The position numbers were made by a program, and so were the translations under genes. 47,755 nt of DNA, from the IMG/VR virus record IMGVR_UViG_3300027675_000008, positions 1-47,755 of that record. One strand, written 5' to 3'. Source of the DNA: a virus. Under the pieces are notes generated by a model. It was not told the DNA's origin, ran no database searches, and saw only the letters and a list, made by a program, of their open reading frames with translations. This document shows positions 18,521 to 27,541 of this stretch, in pieces. Each line of letters opens with the position of its first letter. Positions within the stretch are counted from its first letter, which is position 1.

Positions 18521-20888
18521 TCTGTCCAACTCCTAGTGGTTGACCTGTACTCTGTGGGGCACCACCATTTGCAGCTACTGGTGGACCCTGTTGGGCTCCA
18601 TCTGGAGCCGTTTGTACTGGGGGCATCATACCGCCCTGTGCCATCATCATTTTCTGCTGATCCATCATTTGCTTCTGAAGATCCATATCCTTATGCATCT
18701 TCATATGAAGCAGAACATTCTCATATCCAGCCGGATTATCGAGTTTGCACAGTCTACCGGCATCACTAACTAGCCATCTCCTGTCAATATCAGCCGCAAG
18801 TAAGTGATTATCTACTTCCAACTCTGGTTCAATACTTGGAAATCTCTGAGGCGGAGGTGGAGGCATACCCATCATCATAGCTTGCTGTTCCATCATTGGA
18901 TCAGGAGGCAATTCGATAGGTTCAGAGTTAATTAGCAGCTGAATTTCCTCAAATTCCTTGATTCTATCATCTTCACCAGGAATAATGTAGTCATCCAGCC
19001 CAATAGCCTTCTTAATGTATGGAATATTTTCAGGTGAAGCGAGAGTATTGGTAATTCCCTCGTTATTCAGCTGAAATAGCTCCATGATGGCGTCTTTCTG
19101 CTGATTCCACGTAATTGGGAGATTCTCATTCGCTTCAAGTTCAACTGAACCAATTTTACCATGCAATTCAGACATGCGGATGAAGACATTGACGAAATTA
19201 CCGAATTCATCCTTCTGAACCGATTTTTCATCATCCTTCATTACCTTGATATAGAGAGGAATTGCCTTACCAAACACATTCTTCCACCACAAAAGGAGCA
19301 TTTTCCATGTTCCCTGTAGTCTCTGAAGTGCTTGGGCTCTCGACATGCTATATTCCGAAGCAGTACGAGAGCCCGACATCTGTCCACCGAATAACGATGG
19401 CAGTGCTCCGGACACCATTTGACCAATTTCCTGTACCTTCTGAGCAAATGGGAGAACCTCTTGACTCAGAGTAGCAGTCTTTACTTCATAGAACCCTTCA
19501 TGCAGAGGTTTACCAGATTTAGGAGTAGCAGGATAGATTCCACCCGGAATTACTTCTGAATTACGATATGCGTTGAAATTAAGTACCTTCGGATCAGCGA
19601 ATGTCTGAGGAATACCATGCTCAATAGTCTGAAGAACTAGTGAAATGAGATCATTCGTAATGTCCTGAACTGAGGTAAGAAGTAGACCAATAGGATCAAA
19701 GTGAACATAATCTGATAGTGGATTGTGCGTGATTGTCCAAGAGTCATCGAGATTCGCATTACTAGCTTCAGCTACGAAATCATTCGCCATCTCTACTTTT
19801 ACGCCATCAGGGAACTTAGCCTTCAGGTCATCACATTCGTCTTTAGTCAGAATATTGAACGCGCACGGGCGTATCCACGCATATCTGCACGTAATGTTGT
19901 TTACCGGATGTTCACCGTGATACTGCGGACTAGTGCGACCCCACTGTTCGTACAGGTCATATGAAGCACCACCTTTAGTGATCTTATCTCGGAGTTCTGG
20001 ATACTTTTCGAGTACATTTGCATAATGTGTTTCATACGAGTAGATAAGGTAGTTGCATTCGGACTGATTCCGCGCCCAGACCGGCACTTTGACAAATAAA
20101 CCACCATAAACTTCCATCTTTACGCGAGTTTTAGGCTCTTTAGTGACTCCCACAAGGCGAGTCATTGTAACTGTTTGCTGCTGAATATCTGGAATGACCT
20201 TCTGAGCACAACTAGGACAGACTTCAAGTCCACTATCTAGGAGATAATTGAGTTCTGCATCCATGTCATCAGGTGCATACTCATCTTCCTGTGCACTAGT
20301 GGCGGCAGGATCTGTCATGTTCTGTTGACACAGAGGACAAATCTTCACATCCTGCAACATCTTCTGATCTTCATACTGCTTACGATCTATTGTACCGTAG
20401 GATTCATCCTCGTGCGGATATGTATAACACGCGGTCATACCCTCGGTAACGAATACAAACAGTGAATGGAGCCAGAACAGGGGAATATCGTTATGCTTGA
20501 AGATAAGAGCAGCGATCTTATCTCCCGTTTTAGCGGTGATAACGTCGATAGGATTATCAGCATCATCAGGATAGCAAGTAATAGGAGGTACAGTGACAGA
20601 TAGAGCAGCAATGATTGACTCAAGGTAAGCCCGGTAGACGTTGACCGGCTTGTCATAGAAACTCTGATCTGAGTCATCACTCGACTTACCAGATTCCGGA
20701 ATGCGCCAGTCATGAGCTACCTCGGAGTAATATGTATGCTGGATATTCTCCCACAATAGCTTCAATCGGCGCCAAGTCCGTATCTGCCTATCACGTACAC
20801 CTCTATCCTCATCGTCGAAATGATCGACAAGTTGTTTCAATAGAGCTTTAGTTGCATCATCCAGTTCTTCGGTTTTATTAGCTGCCAT
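18501..20888 (-). CDS. Portal protein (795 aa) with zinc-ribbon-like insertion
   Basis: The start overlaps the upstream stop (TAATG). The N-terminus (RDRQIRTWRRLKLLWENIQHTYYSE) and the core segment GALPSLFGGQMSGSRTASEYSMSR (split here: SLFGGQMSGSRTASEYSM near residue 510) match the pattern of large portal proteins of P22-like and environmental podoviruses. Two CxxC pairs, CPLCQ (near residue 183) and CPSCA (near 229), sit in a loop, a likely zinc-binding insertion. The C-terminal ~130 residues are Met/Gln/Pro-rich (MMEQQAMMMGMPPPPPQ). It forms the DNA-entry ring of the head and docks the terminase. Confidence 0.9.
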   Translation of the reverse strand: MAANKTEELDDATKALLKQLVDHFDDEDRGVRDRQIRTWRRLKLLWENIQHTYYSEVAHDWRIPESGKSSDDSDQSFYDKPVNVYRAYLESIIAALSVTVPPITCYPDDADNPIDVITAKTGDKIAALIFKHNDIPLFWLHSLFVFVTEGMTACYTYPHEDESYGTIDRKQYEDQKMLQDVKICPLCQQNMTDPAATSAQEDEYAPDDMDAELNYLLDSGLEVCPSCAQKVIPDIQQQTVTMTRLVGVTKEPKTRVKMEVYGGLFVKVPVWARNQSECNYLIYSYETHYANVLEKYPELRDKITKGGASYDLYEQWGRTSPQYHGEHPVNNITCRYAWIRPCAFNILTKDECDDLKAKFPDGVKVEMANDFVAEASNANLDDSWTITHNPLSDYVHFDPIGLLLTSVQDITNDLISLVLQTIEHGIPQTFADPKVLNFNAYRNSEVIPGGIYPATPKSGKPLHEGFYEVKTATLSQEVLPFAQKVQEIGQMVSGALPSLFGGQMSGSRTASEYSMSRAQALQRLQGTWKMLLLWWKNVFGKAIPLYIKVMKDDEKSVQKDEFGNFVNVFIRMSELHGKIGSVELEANENLPITWNQQKDAIMELFQLNNEGITNTLASPENIPYIKKAIGLDDYIIPGEDDRIKEFEEIQLLINSEPIELPPDPMMEQQAMMMGMPPPPPQRFPSIEPELEVDNHLLAADIDRRWLVSDAGRLCKLDNPAGYENVLLHMKMHKDMDLQKQMMDQQKMMMAQGGMMPPVQTAPDGAQQGPPVAANGGAPQSTGQPLGVGQNEPTIQ

Positions 20889-21643
20889 TACTCTACCACC
20901 GGTTCTGGATTACGCTGACGTGCTCTACGTGGGGTAAGATTGTCATACCTTCTACGTGGAGTACTCTCATCTATAGGAGGTGAAACTAAGTTCTGCTGAA
21001 ATGAGCTAGGCTGAGTCTGTGGAGCCTCGTACTGTGGATAGATCGGCGGCATTGTAGTACGAACTTCTGGATCACCTTCTTTAGCTCCAGGACTAACTAC
21101 ATCATATCCAGCACGCCATGGTTGATTACGCAATGCCTCATTCTTACCAGCCGCGAGTGCAGCAGCCATACTAGACCCAGCATTATCACTACGCGGAACA
21201 GCCATGTTACTTCCGGCTGGTACACCATTCTGACTAGATGATGGATCACTACCACCACTTCTAGCCTGACTAATTAGACCACCAATTCCCTGAACAGCAT
21301 TTATACCAGTGTTTATCCTGCCTAGAGTATTCGCAAATCCACTGACTCTACTTGCTGTATTAGCAGCTTGACCAGCCTTACTAGCACCACTCAGAGCACC
21401 ACCGAATCCACCAGTTAGCGAACTAGCCAGACCAGCAGCACCAGAAGTAATACCAAGCCATTTATCAAAGCTAGAAGGTCCAAGACCCTTTTTAGCGTTT
21501 TCTCTGGCATCATGTTCAGCCCATTTCTGACCTAGCTGGTTAGTTAGACCAGTAGCCATTAGTGACGCGCCACCAGTAAAGGGCGCAGCCACATATGGAG
21601 CAGCCTGTAGAGCTATCTTACCCAGCTTATTCCAGAAGCCCAT
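20888..21643 (-). CDS. Gly/Ala-rich membrane-active virion protein (251 aa)
   Basis: The ATG follows GAGG eight bases upstream. It begins MGFWNKLGKIALQAAPYVAA, an amphipathic helix, then a long Gly/Ala/Ser/Leu stretch (GAAGLASSLTGGFGGALSG) to about residue 125. The C-terminal half is polar and disordered, with YDNLTPRRARQ near the end. This pattern resembles proteins that open a channel in the host membrane for DNA entry (pilot/ejection proteins), or a membrane-disrupting protein. It sits between the small membrane protein and the portal gene. No family is assigned. Confidence 0.78.
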   Translation of the reverse strand: MGFWNKLGKIALQAAPYVAAPFTGGASLMATGLTNQLGQKWAEHDARENAKKGLGPSSFDKWLGITSGAAGLASSLTGGFGGALSGASKAGQAANTASRVSGFANTLGRINTGINAVQGIGGLISQARSGGSDPSSSQNGVPAGSNMAVPRSDNAGSSMAAALAAGKNEALRNQPWRAGYDVVSPGAKEGDPEVRTTMPPIYPQYEAPQTQPSSFQQNLVSPPIDESTPRRRYDNLTPRRARQRNPEPVVE

Positions 21644-21648
21644 TGTCG

Positions 21649-21828
21649 TTACCTCAAGGTACCGATGGGAACATCAACGATGCCGAATGTCTTCAACAGC
21701 CAGAGGGTACAAAACAAGATTACTACTACACGGATAACGATCTGAATAGGCGGACTCATCGGGACATATGTCTCCAGTAGATAGAGACATAGGCCGAGAA
21801 TCACGAGCACTATGATCATTGTAATCAT
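21649..21828 (-). CDS. Two-helix small membrane protein, holin candidate (59 aa)
   Basis: The ATG at 21828 overlaps the upstream TGA (ATGA). The sequence MITMIIVLVILGLCLYLLE is one membrane helix; TYVPMSPPIQ is a short linker; VIRVVVILFCTLWLLKTFG is a second helix. The pattern of a YxPMxPP linker between two helices is shared with a family of small membrane proteins found in bacteria and phages (Thivi_2564-like, by memory). A holin or other lysis role fits its place near the lipoprotein-like and coiled-coil genes, but a structural membrane role cannot be excluded. Confidence 0.82.
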   Translation of the reverse strand: MITMIIVLVILGLCLYLLETYVPMSPPIQIVIRVVVILFCTLWLLKTFGIVDVPIGTLR

Positions 21829-22589
21829 TTCTTCCCCTTTTTCTTACCTATGATCAAATTTCCCTCTTCATCCTTGTAAACATCAGTAGATTTATACTGA
21901 CTCAAATCACCGAAATTATCTAGTGGAGTAGCAGTTCCAGGTTCTTGCTGCATCATGTTGTACTTTGGATCAAAATATTCAGGAAGTTCATCCTTATTAA
22001 ACCGTTCATACACCTTGAATGGAGTTCCTACATTCTGCATGAACTTCTTAGCAGCCCAATTTGCAGCACTAGATAGTGGACTACTTTCATCTTCACCAAA
22101 TAATTTAGCATTAGTATTGAAATCCCACTCATCATAGATACTGTTGTATTTATCACCCTTGGACTTAATGAATTTGCCCAGTCCATCTGCTAGAGGATAA
22201 GGCTTATATTCATTTGGTCCAATTTTCATAGGTTCAGCATGAGGAAGACGCCGATACTCCATGTTATCTTGTGGTCCCTGTGCTCCTCTAGTAGGTCTTA
22301 ATGGCTGTTTAGGGATAATATCACGTTCGGGATGTAGATACTGTTCTAGATAGATTCTATCTGCATCAACGTAATCACCCCAATTTGCAACCTTTTTAAC
22401 CAGTTTTTCAATTATTCCCTCTTTTAAATCCATTGGATGAGGATTATCTAGAACTTTATCAGGATACTCAATTGGACCACCTTCATCATCAGGTTCTTCT
22501 ACCTCATCAAACAGTGGAACATTAGGAACCCTCTTAGGATTCACCTTATGACTAGCTAGTAGCTTAGGTGTAGGCCCAAGACCAGGCAT
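21825..22589 (-). CDS. Late protein of unknown function (254 aa)
   Basis: It starts at ATG 22589 overlapping the upstream stop. The N-terminal half is Pro/Asp/Glu-rich. Near residues 148-205 there is a more ordered segment with YNSIYDEWDFNTNAKLFG and GTPFKVYERFNKDELPEYF, a phrase (IYDxWDF ... GxPFxVYxRF) I associate with uncharacterised proteins in environmental tailed phages. The C-terminus is basic (IIGKKKGKK). It lies between the coiled-coil and holin-like genes. It has no recognisable catalytic motif, but a lysis or virion role is possible. Confidence 0.75.
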   Translation of the reverse strand: MPGLGPTPKLLASHKVNPKRVPNVPLFDEVEEPDDEGGPIEYPDKVLDNPHPMDLKEGIIEKLVKKVANWGDYVDADRIYLEQYLHPERDIIPKQPLRPTRGAQGPQDNMEYRRLPHAEPMKIGPNEYKPYPLADGLGKFIKSKGDKYNSIYDEWDFNTNAKLFGEDESSPLSSAANWAAKKFMQNVGTPFKVYERFNKDELPEYFDPKYNMMQQEPGTATPLDNFGDLSQYKSTDVYKDEEGNLIIGKKKGKK

Positions 22590-22897
22590 TACTGAATCCC
22601 CACTTCCTTTTCTAGATCTGCGATTTCTTTACTTCTGTCCTTCAAAATCTTAGCCTTTGCACGGTCCTCAGCCTCTAACATCTGCTGTTTCACACGCCAT
22701 GGAACATACTGCGGAGTAACTGGAATGTGTTCTTCAGTAGAAATTGAGGGTGGCTCGACCTGCTTAGGCTCTAGAAGTCTATGTAATAGATCCTTACGCT
22801 CCCTATTGCTTTCATCAAGCATAGAACGCAGGATTTCACATGACTCACATGGAGTATCAGTCAGGCCGAACCACTTGTACATTAGCTGTTTCCACAT
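22589..22897 (-). CDS. Coiled-coil protein with N-terminal CxxC (102 aa)
   Basis: The start has AAGGA upstream. It begins MWKQLMYKWFGLTDTPCESC, then a charged coiled coil (EILRSMLDESNRERKDLLHR), a Pro-rich middle, and a second coiled coil (KQQMLEAEDRAKAKILKDRS). It has no membrane segment except a weak amphipathic start. It overlaps the lipoprotein-like gene by 41 bases. The pair could be a virion or lysis accessory set; spanin partners normally need a membrane anchor, which is weak here. Confidence 0.72.
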   Translation of the reverse strand: MWKQLMYKWFGLTDTPCESCEILRSMLDESNRERKDLLHRLLEPKQVEPPSISTEEHIPVTPQYVPWRVKQQMLEAEDRAKAKILKDRSKEIADLEKEVGIQ

Positions 22898-23075
22898 CAG
22901 GGGGTTCCTTTAACCAACGATCTGGATGACATGTATATCCGCAAATTCCATTAGGCGGACATTTTGGATGAGTTAAAATCTTAGCAGGCATCCCATCTCC
23001 GCACTTGGGAAGCATACGAAAATGACCACAACCAGAACTAATGACGATAGCGACCAACAGGCTTAATCGTCTCAT
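22857..23075 (-). CDS. Small Cys-rich lipoprotein-like protein (72 aa)
   Basis: It begins MRRLSLLVAIVISSGCGHF, a basic start, hydrophobic core and Cys at residue 16, as in a lipoprotein signal, though the lipobox (SSGC) is imperfect. The mature part has several Cys (KCGDG, HPKCPPNGICGYTCHPDRW), which could form disulphides in the periplasm. It overlaps the end of the terminase gene by 38 bases. An outer-membrane spanin-like role is possible but unproven. Confidence 0.65.
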   Translation of the reverse strand: MRRLSLLVAIVISSGCGHFRMLPKCGDGMPAKILTHPKCPPNGICGYTCHPDRWLKEPPDVETANVQVVRPD

Positions 23076-24693
23076 CTGATTCTACTTTTCCCATATTTCG
23101 GTAGAATGCAGTCCAGTCTTGAGTTTGGTGGAGCTTCTGAATGAGTGCGTCCTGGGCCTGTACCTTCTTAAACTCTTGGTCAGCGTCTCCAAAGAAGCTT
23201 TCTGCAGCATCAACCAAGTATCGCAAACCATCAATGGGGTCATCTCCATCGAATTCTGCGATATCTTCTGCTGCTTTGTTACCTTTAGGCTTGTCATAGC
23301 TACATGCTTTGATTGCTTCCACTAGAATTGGACATGCGCCGGCGAAAATCTGCAATTTCGGGATATTAGTCTCTTCCTCAACCGGATTAAAAGAGTCCAA
23401 ATAGCTCTGATACTCCTTCATTCCACGGTTTCGGTGAATCCACATTGCGTATTCTTCGTCGTAACGTCCAATTTCCTGTGCATTAATCAGTTTTGGCTGC
23501 CACCGTAGGTATTCATGTATAAGTTGCTTACCAGCGATCCTACTTCCAGGGGTATTGTTGGATAACTCAATAGAAATTCCAAGTTCTGCTTCAATCTGCT
23601 CCTGAATAGTGTGTTCCTGTCCTCTATCCTGTCCCGCAGACTTGCAGAATCGAACCAGACGGGGTGATTCCTTGTCGATGTATAACTTAACATGAGGTGC
23701 CCACTCCGCAATCTTAGTTTTCACCCATGTTTGTTCACGATAGATATACACGCGCTTGGATGGAGAGATTGCACCATATCCAATCCATGTCATCGCCGCA
23801 AAACCCCAGTCACCTATGACAATCTTAGGCCACCAGTGAGGAATTTCAAACGGCGTGACTACATGAAGTGCATTCTCTGGTTCATCCTCAAACTTACGAT
23901 CCCTAAACTCATCGAAGACTTGTCCCTGATATGCATCCCAATCACCTAATAGCTTCGCCTTCCTTTCAGCCTCAATTGTAATACCTTGCAGTGATTGTTT
24001 ATAAGTGGGATCAATGTGCGGATTATCTTCAAGAGTAGAGTGGATGTACACCCTCTTATTTCCACCCTTACCAACAATTATTTTTCCTCCCTTAGGATAG
24101 GGCTTAATGAATCTCTTATAAGTCCAAGTGTGCCCAATACCTCCGGGCATTCCAGCAGCTCGTGTAATTGAAGGTAAACCACTATCCTTTGGTGCGCGAT
24201 TACGTTGAAAGGTGATGTATGTGTATATCCACTCAGTAATTGATGTAAGTTCGTCTGGGGTATACAGACATATTTGCATTGTATCGTACTGATGTACGTC
24301 ATCTTCATTCTCACAATGACCTAGAAAGATCATTGCTCCTTCGTTAGTTCCACCTGTACCACCATATTGATCTGTACGTGGGAATGTCCAGCACATTTCT
24401 GTCTTGTTAAGTGTTGCACCGAATTTACGATAAAGTTCTCGACTTCGAGGAATGATTTCGTTTCTAAGCTCAGGGTAGGTCCGACGCATGAAGACTTGTT
24501 TAAATTTGGGGTGTTCGTGCCATCTGTGTACAATTCCGTAAAGCAAAAGTACGTCAGACTTTCCCGAACCAGCTCCGCCCCCATAAAATCCTTCCTTTAC
24601 TGTAGTAGGTAGTGAGAGAAATTGTTCCTGCTTAGGCGAAGGTCTCCACTCATTACTCTGAAAAGTTTTATTTAGTGTTGGATCAGTAGACAT
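23038..24693 (-). CDS. terL: Terminase large subunit (551 aa)
   Basis: Motor ATPase domain: Walker A GGGAGSGKS at residues 38-46 and Walker B ending DE at 147-148 (ICLYTPDEL). Nuclease domain: the first acidic residue in IVIGDWGFA (D295) and the late conserved acidic pair in GDDPIDGLRYL near residue 505. Length is normal for TerL. It cuts and pumps phage DNA into the prohead through the portal. It is separated from the small-terminase-like gene by about 4.2 kb of surface-protein genes, which is unusual. The start overlaps nothing and follows the stop of the preceding gene by two bases. Confidence 0.95.
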   Translation of the reverse strand: MSTDPTLNKTFQSNEWRPSPKQEQFLSLPTTVKEGFYGGGAGSGKSDVLLLYGIVHRWHEHPKFKQVFMRRTYPELRNEIIPRSRELYRKFGATLNKTEMCWTFPRTDQYGGTGGTNEGAMIFLGHCENEDDVHQYDTMQICLYTPDELTSITEWIYTYITFQRNRAPKDSGLPSITRAAGMPGGIGHTWTYKRFIKPYPKGGKIIVGKGGNKRVYIHSTLEDNPHIDPTYKQSLQGITIEAERKAKLLGDWDAYQGQVFDEFRDRKFEDEPENALHVVTPFEIPHWWPKIVIGDWGFAAMTWIGYGAISPSKRVYIYREQTWVKTKIAEWAPHVKLYIDKESPRLVRFCKSAGQDRGQEHTIQEQIEAELGISIELSNNTPGSRIAGKQLIHEYLRWQPKLINAQEIGRYDEEYAMWIHRNRGMKEYQSYLDSFNPVEEETNIPKLQIFAGACPILVEAIKACSYDKPKGNKAAEDIAEFDGDDPIDGLRYLVDAAESFFGDADQEFKKVQAQDALIQKLHQTQDWTAFYRNMGKVESDETIKPVGRYRH

Positions 24694-24695
24694 AA

Positions 24696-25562
24696 TTACC
24701 TAGCACCCCTCCGCGGCTCCAAGCCATTCTCATCCATTACAACAGGCTGCTGTTGCATTGGTGGCTGATTCATAATATCAGTCATACCGTTAGTATTCTG
24801 TAGAGTATTCTGTGGAGTAGTTCCATACAGGCTAGACATACCTGGCATTCCCTGACTACCACCACCCATCCTCTGCATAATCTGATCAAATCCACTACCG
24901 CCAATTCCATAACCGGGAATATTGTTAGGTCCCATGTCATGTATCCGGCCATTCAATTGATTGAATGGACCTTCTGCTAGATTAGATGGAGTTTCCTGAG
25001 TATTCATAGGACCAGTTAGACCTACATTATTTGCAGCGCCCATCTGAACTCCACCAGTAGGTTCAAGTTTATTCATATTTGGTCCCGGAGACATAGCCTG
25101 TCGACCATATCCCTGAGTTGATGGACCTTCAGGAGGTGTATTGATTAGTGGCTGTGGAAGTTGACCAGCCATAGTTCCACCAATGGGCCTACGCGGACCC
25201 CCCATACCTACATTCGTATTAATTGCCCGCATCAATGAGTTTGCGCCACCCATCATTGGATTGGCCTGTTGACTCTGTGTCTGTGGAGTCCTATTCATCA
25301 TGCCAGACATTACTCCACCAGCAGCCTGAGCCATATTATTCATCATGCCAGCATTAGGATTAGGCTTACCCATCATACCAGGTCTACCCTTCATGATGGG
25401 ATTAGCCTTCAACTGCTGTTTTTGGGCAAAATTATTTCCTGTATTCACTCCAGCAGGCACCTGTTGGGCGAATCCCTGTCCTGCGGCATTAGGTACAGCT
25501 GATTGGATGGAATTACCACCCATTGCAGATTTACCCTGCTGCATTGTATCAAACATGCCCAT
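24696..25562 (-). CDS. Met/Gly/Asn/Gln-rich low-complexity protein (288 aa)
   Basis: It begins MGMFDTMQQGKSAMGGNSIQ and is almost entirely low complexity, with clusters such as GRPGMMGKPNPNAGMMNNMA and QPPMQQQPVVMDENG. No Cys, no clear domain. The start overlaps the upstream stop (TAATG). Such proteins occur among virion components of short-tailed phages, but may also be assembly aids. Function unknown. Confidence 0.72.
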   Translation of the reverse strand: MGMFDTMQQGKSAMGGNSIQSAVPNAAGQGFAQQVPAGVNTGNNFAQKQQLKANPIMKGRPGMMGKPNPNAGMMNNMAQAAGGVMSGMMNRTPQTQSQQANPMMGGANSLMRAINTNVGMGGPRRPIGGTMAGQLPQPLINTPPEGPSTQGYGRQAMSPGPNMNKLEPTGGVQMGAANNVGLTGPMNTQETPSNLAEGPFNQLNGRIHDMGPNNIPGYGIGGSGFDQIMQRMGGGSQGMPGMSSLYGTTPQNTLQNTNGMTDIMNQPPMQQQPVVMDENGLEPRRGAR

Positions 25563-27253
25563 TAGCGTAACCTTCCTGTAACGACTTGGGCAGTATAACC
25601 ATTGGGCTGTCCATTTGTGCTTCGCACAAAATCAAAGGACAACTCTTGACCCAAATCAAACTGTTGTTCTGGATGTACTGTACCGTCGAAGTCTACGAAG
25701 GAGAGGAAACAGGCGCGCTCGCACCTTGTACGAGTATGTCCTTGATCCCCATAGAAGATACCAAAAATCCTGCCTTCATGAGAGATCCGGTGATCGAATC
25801 GTAGGGTATCTTCTGCGCACGGACTAAATACCCTGTTACCGGATTGACTAGCACCAAAATGAAAGACTCCGGGCCAGCCCATAATGTCGATTGGAACGAT
25901 ATTTTTTGCGACTGGGACTTCATAGAATCCAGGGTAAGTAGTAATATCTGAGTCACTCTTTACGCCTGCTCCACAGAAGTAGTTGAATCCCTGATCACAC
26001 ATCAATGACTGTACAGCCAGAGCACACATATGGTTGCTATCGACATCGCGACCATCATAACAATGACTTGGCTTAACGCTAACCTCATCACCAGGTCCAG
26101 TAGGCTCATCCTGTATTCCATACTTGGATGGTGGATGTCCTTCCCATGGACATGAGAAGATATGTCGGATTCTATCGTGATCTTCTGCGCCTCTGTATCC
26201 ATGGATCGCATAAAAATCTCCACCACACCAAGCTGCAATATCATTAGCATGTTCGGTGGGTGGAGCTGTAGTTGTAACTATGACTGTCGAGCATTCCGCC
26301 GTGAAACATTCGAGTGCGTCGGAAATCTCTTCCTTACTATTTGCACCCGTTTGCCACGCTTCATTTCCACCGAATACATACGCGGCTGTTTTATGTTCTC
26401 TGCCTCGGAGGTGTCGTCCAAGTTCTCTAAAGAACTCTTCGTGATTACCCGACCAGAGTTTATAGTCGCCAAGGTTATAACCTCCTTTCATTCCATACTT
26501 ATCTAGCAGATCACCAAGTCGGGAAAGTTGGCCCCAGAAATCCTGAGTATAACCAGGACCACACTCTCTACCTGACCAATAATCTCCTAGTGTACCAAGA
26601 TTCATCCAGAAGTGAATGAATGGATATCCTGCTTCTTGTCCTGCCTTTATAATACGCTCAGCCTTAGTAGGATCACGTACGAAGACACTAAACAGGTCAC
26701 CAACATGAAGCCCAATGGGAAGAATACGATTGTCCTCATCATCCACGAAACCTGCTTCATCTATGCGCAGTTGACCTTTGATTAGTGATTCTACAGGAGA
26801 GAAGAAAGAGATAGGAGGATCAGCAGTGAATGTCTCATATCCACCTGGTTCAAGTGATGGCTCATCCTCAAACATTGGCTGTTCAAGAACTACCTGACCA
26901 TTGGGCCATACTTTAATGAAATAGCCTGGCCTACAGACTGACTCGAATGAGACTTTCTTACCATTGTCCTGAAGAATTAGAAGGAACTTTTCCCATCCAC
27001 CTATTGAAGTACGATTAAATGCAATGATTCCATCCTTACCTTCATTCTCACAGCATGCATAGAATCCATTAGCTGACTTGATTCCATAGATACCTGATTC
27101 GTCAGAAGGAACTATTTCAAAAGTTTCCCACGCGCCCGCAGAATCTCTAGTTGCAGTCATCCAACCAGCAGGTCGTCCGTCAATAACTCCCGGTGCGTGT
27201 CCACCATCCTCCGCGCATGCGAACTTACCGTGGTCTGATTTAAGTGTAGTCAT
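25562..27253 (-). CDS. Beta-trefoil plus clan GH-A-like glycosidase protein (563 aa)
   Basis: Residues 1-145 have three repeats of the type KFACAEDGG / FYACCENEG / GYFIKVWPNG, each followed by W-E-x-F-type strands (WETFEIV, WEKFLLIL): a fascin-like beta-trefoil. From about residue 165 a TIM-barrel-like domain follows: ILPIGLHVGDLFSV, YPFIHFWMNLG, MKGGYNLGDYKLW, AYVFGGNEAW, and GIQDEP. N297-E298 fits the acid/base position after strand 4, and E383 the nucleophile after strand 7, of clan GH-A glycosidases. The C-terminal ~90 residues are beta-rich. I infer a virion-borne enzyme that digests a surface glycan or polysaccharide. It is in the late operon among IPT-domain proteins; a ribosome site AGGAAAG lies upstream. 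Confidence 0.8.
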   Translation of the reverse strand: MTTLKSDHGKFACAEDGGHAPGVIDGRPAGWMTATRDSAGAWETFEIVPSDESGIYGIKSANGFYACCENEGKDGIIAFNRTSIGGWEKFLLILQDNGKKVSFESVCRPGYFIKVWPNGQVVLEQPMFEDEPSLEPGGYETFTADPPISFFSPVESLIKGQLRIDEAGFVDDEDNRILPIGLHVGDLFSVFVRDPTKAERIIKAGQEAGYPFIHFWMNLGTLGDYWSGRECGPGYTQDFWGQLSRLGDLLDKYGMKGGYNLGDYKLWSGNHEEFFRELGRHLRGREHKTAAYVFGGNEAWQTGANSKEEISDALECFTAECSTVIVTTTAPPTEHANDIAAWCGGDFYAIHGYRGAEDHDRIRHIFSCPWEGHPPSKYGIQDEPTGPGDEVSVKPSHCYDGRDVDSNHMCALAVQSLMCDQGFNYFCGAGVKSDSDITTYPGFYEVPVAKNIVPIDIMGWPGVFHFGASQSGNRVFSPCAEDTLRFDHRISHEGRIFGIFYGDQGHTRTRCERACFLSFVDFDGTVHPEQQFDLGQELSFDFVRSTNGQPNGYTAQVVTGRLR

Positions 27254-27272
27254 ATATCTTCTTCTTTCCTGT

Positions 27273-27289
27273 TAGTCTCAAAGAGACTA
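27273..27289 (-). other. Short hairpin at the stop codon before the glycosidase-like gene
   Basis: TAGTCTC and GAGACTA form a perfect 7-bp stem with a 3-base loop; the stem includes the TAG stop of the small beta protein gene. No T tract follows. It may affect translation or mRNA stability between the two genes. Confidence 0.5.
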
Positions 27290-27532
27290 TGCACGCTTCA
27301 AATTAATCTGAACACCGGATGTAGCAGTACGAATAAACGTACCATCAGCCAGTGCAGATCCATTGGTCATAGTGAGCGTGATACCCGGAAACGCGTAGGT
27401 GAAATCATTACTCACTTCGAGTAGTGGAGCACCATGTGTAGAGAACACAGTACAACGCACAGCAGGAAGTGCATACACTACATTGGCTAGTAGTGTAACC
27501 ATCTGACCCAAAGGAAGAAGTTGTGTGGGCAT
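27287..27532 (-). CDS. Small beta-rich late protein (81 aa)
   Basis: ATG follows AGGAGAGACGG. The sequence (QMVTLLANVVYALPAVRCTV, FTYAFPGITLTMTNGS, FIRTATSGVQINLKRA) is almost all beta strands, like small capsid or tail surface proteins. It sits between IPT-domain and glycosidase-like genes. Family unknown. Confidence 0.72.
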   Translation of the reverse strand: MPTQLLPLGQMVTLLANVVYALPAVRCTVFSTHGAPLLEVSNDFTYAFPGITLTMTNGSALADGTFIRTATSGVQINLKRA

Positions 27533-27541
27533 CCGTCTCTC

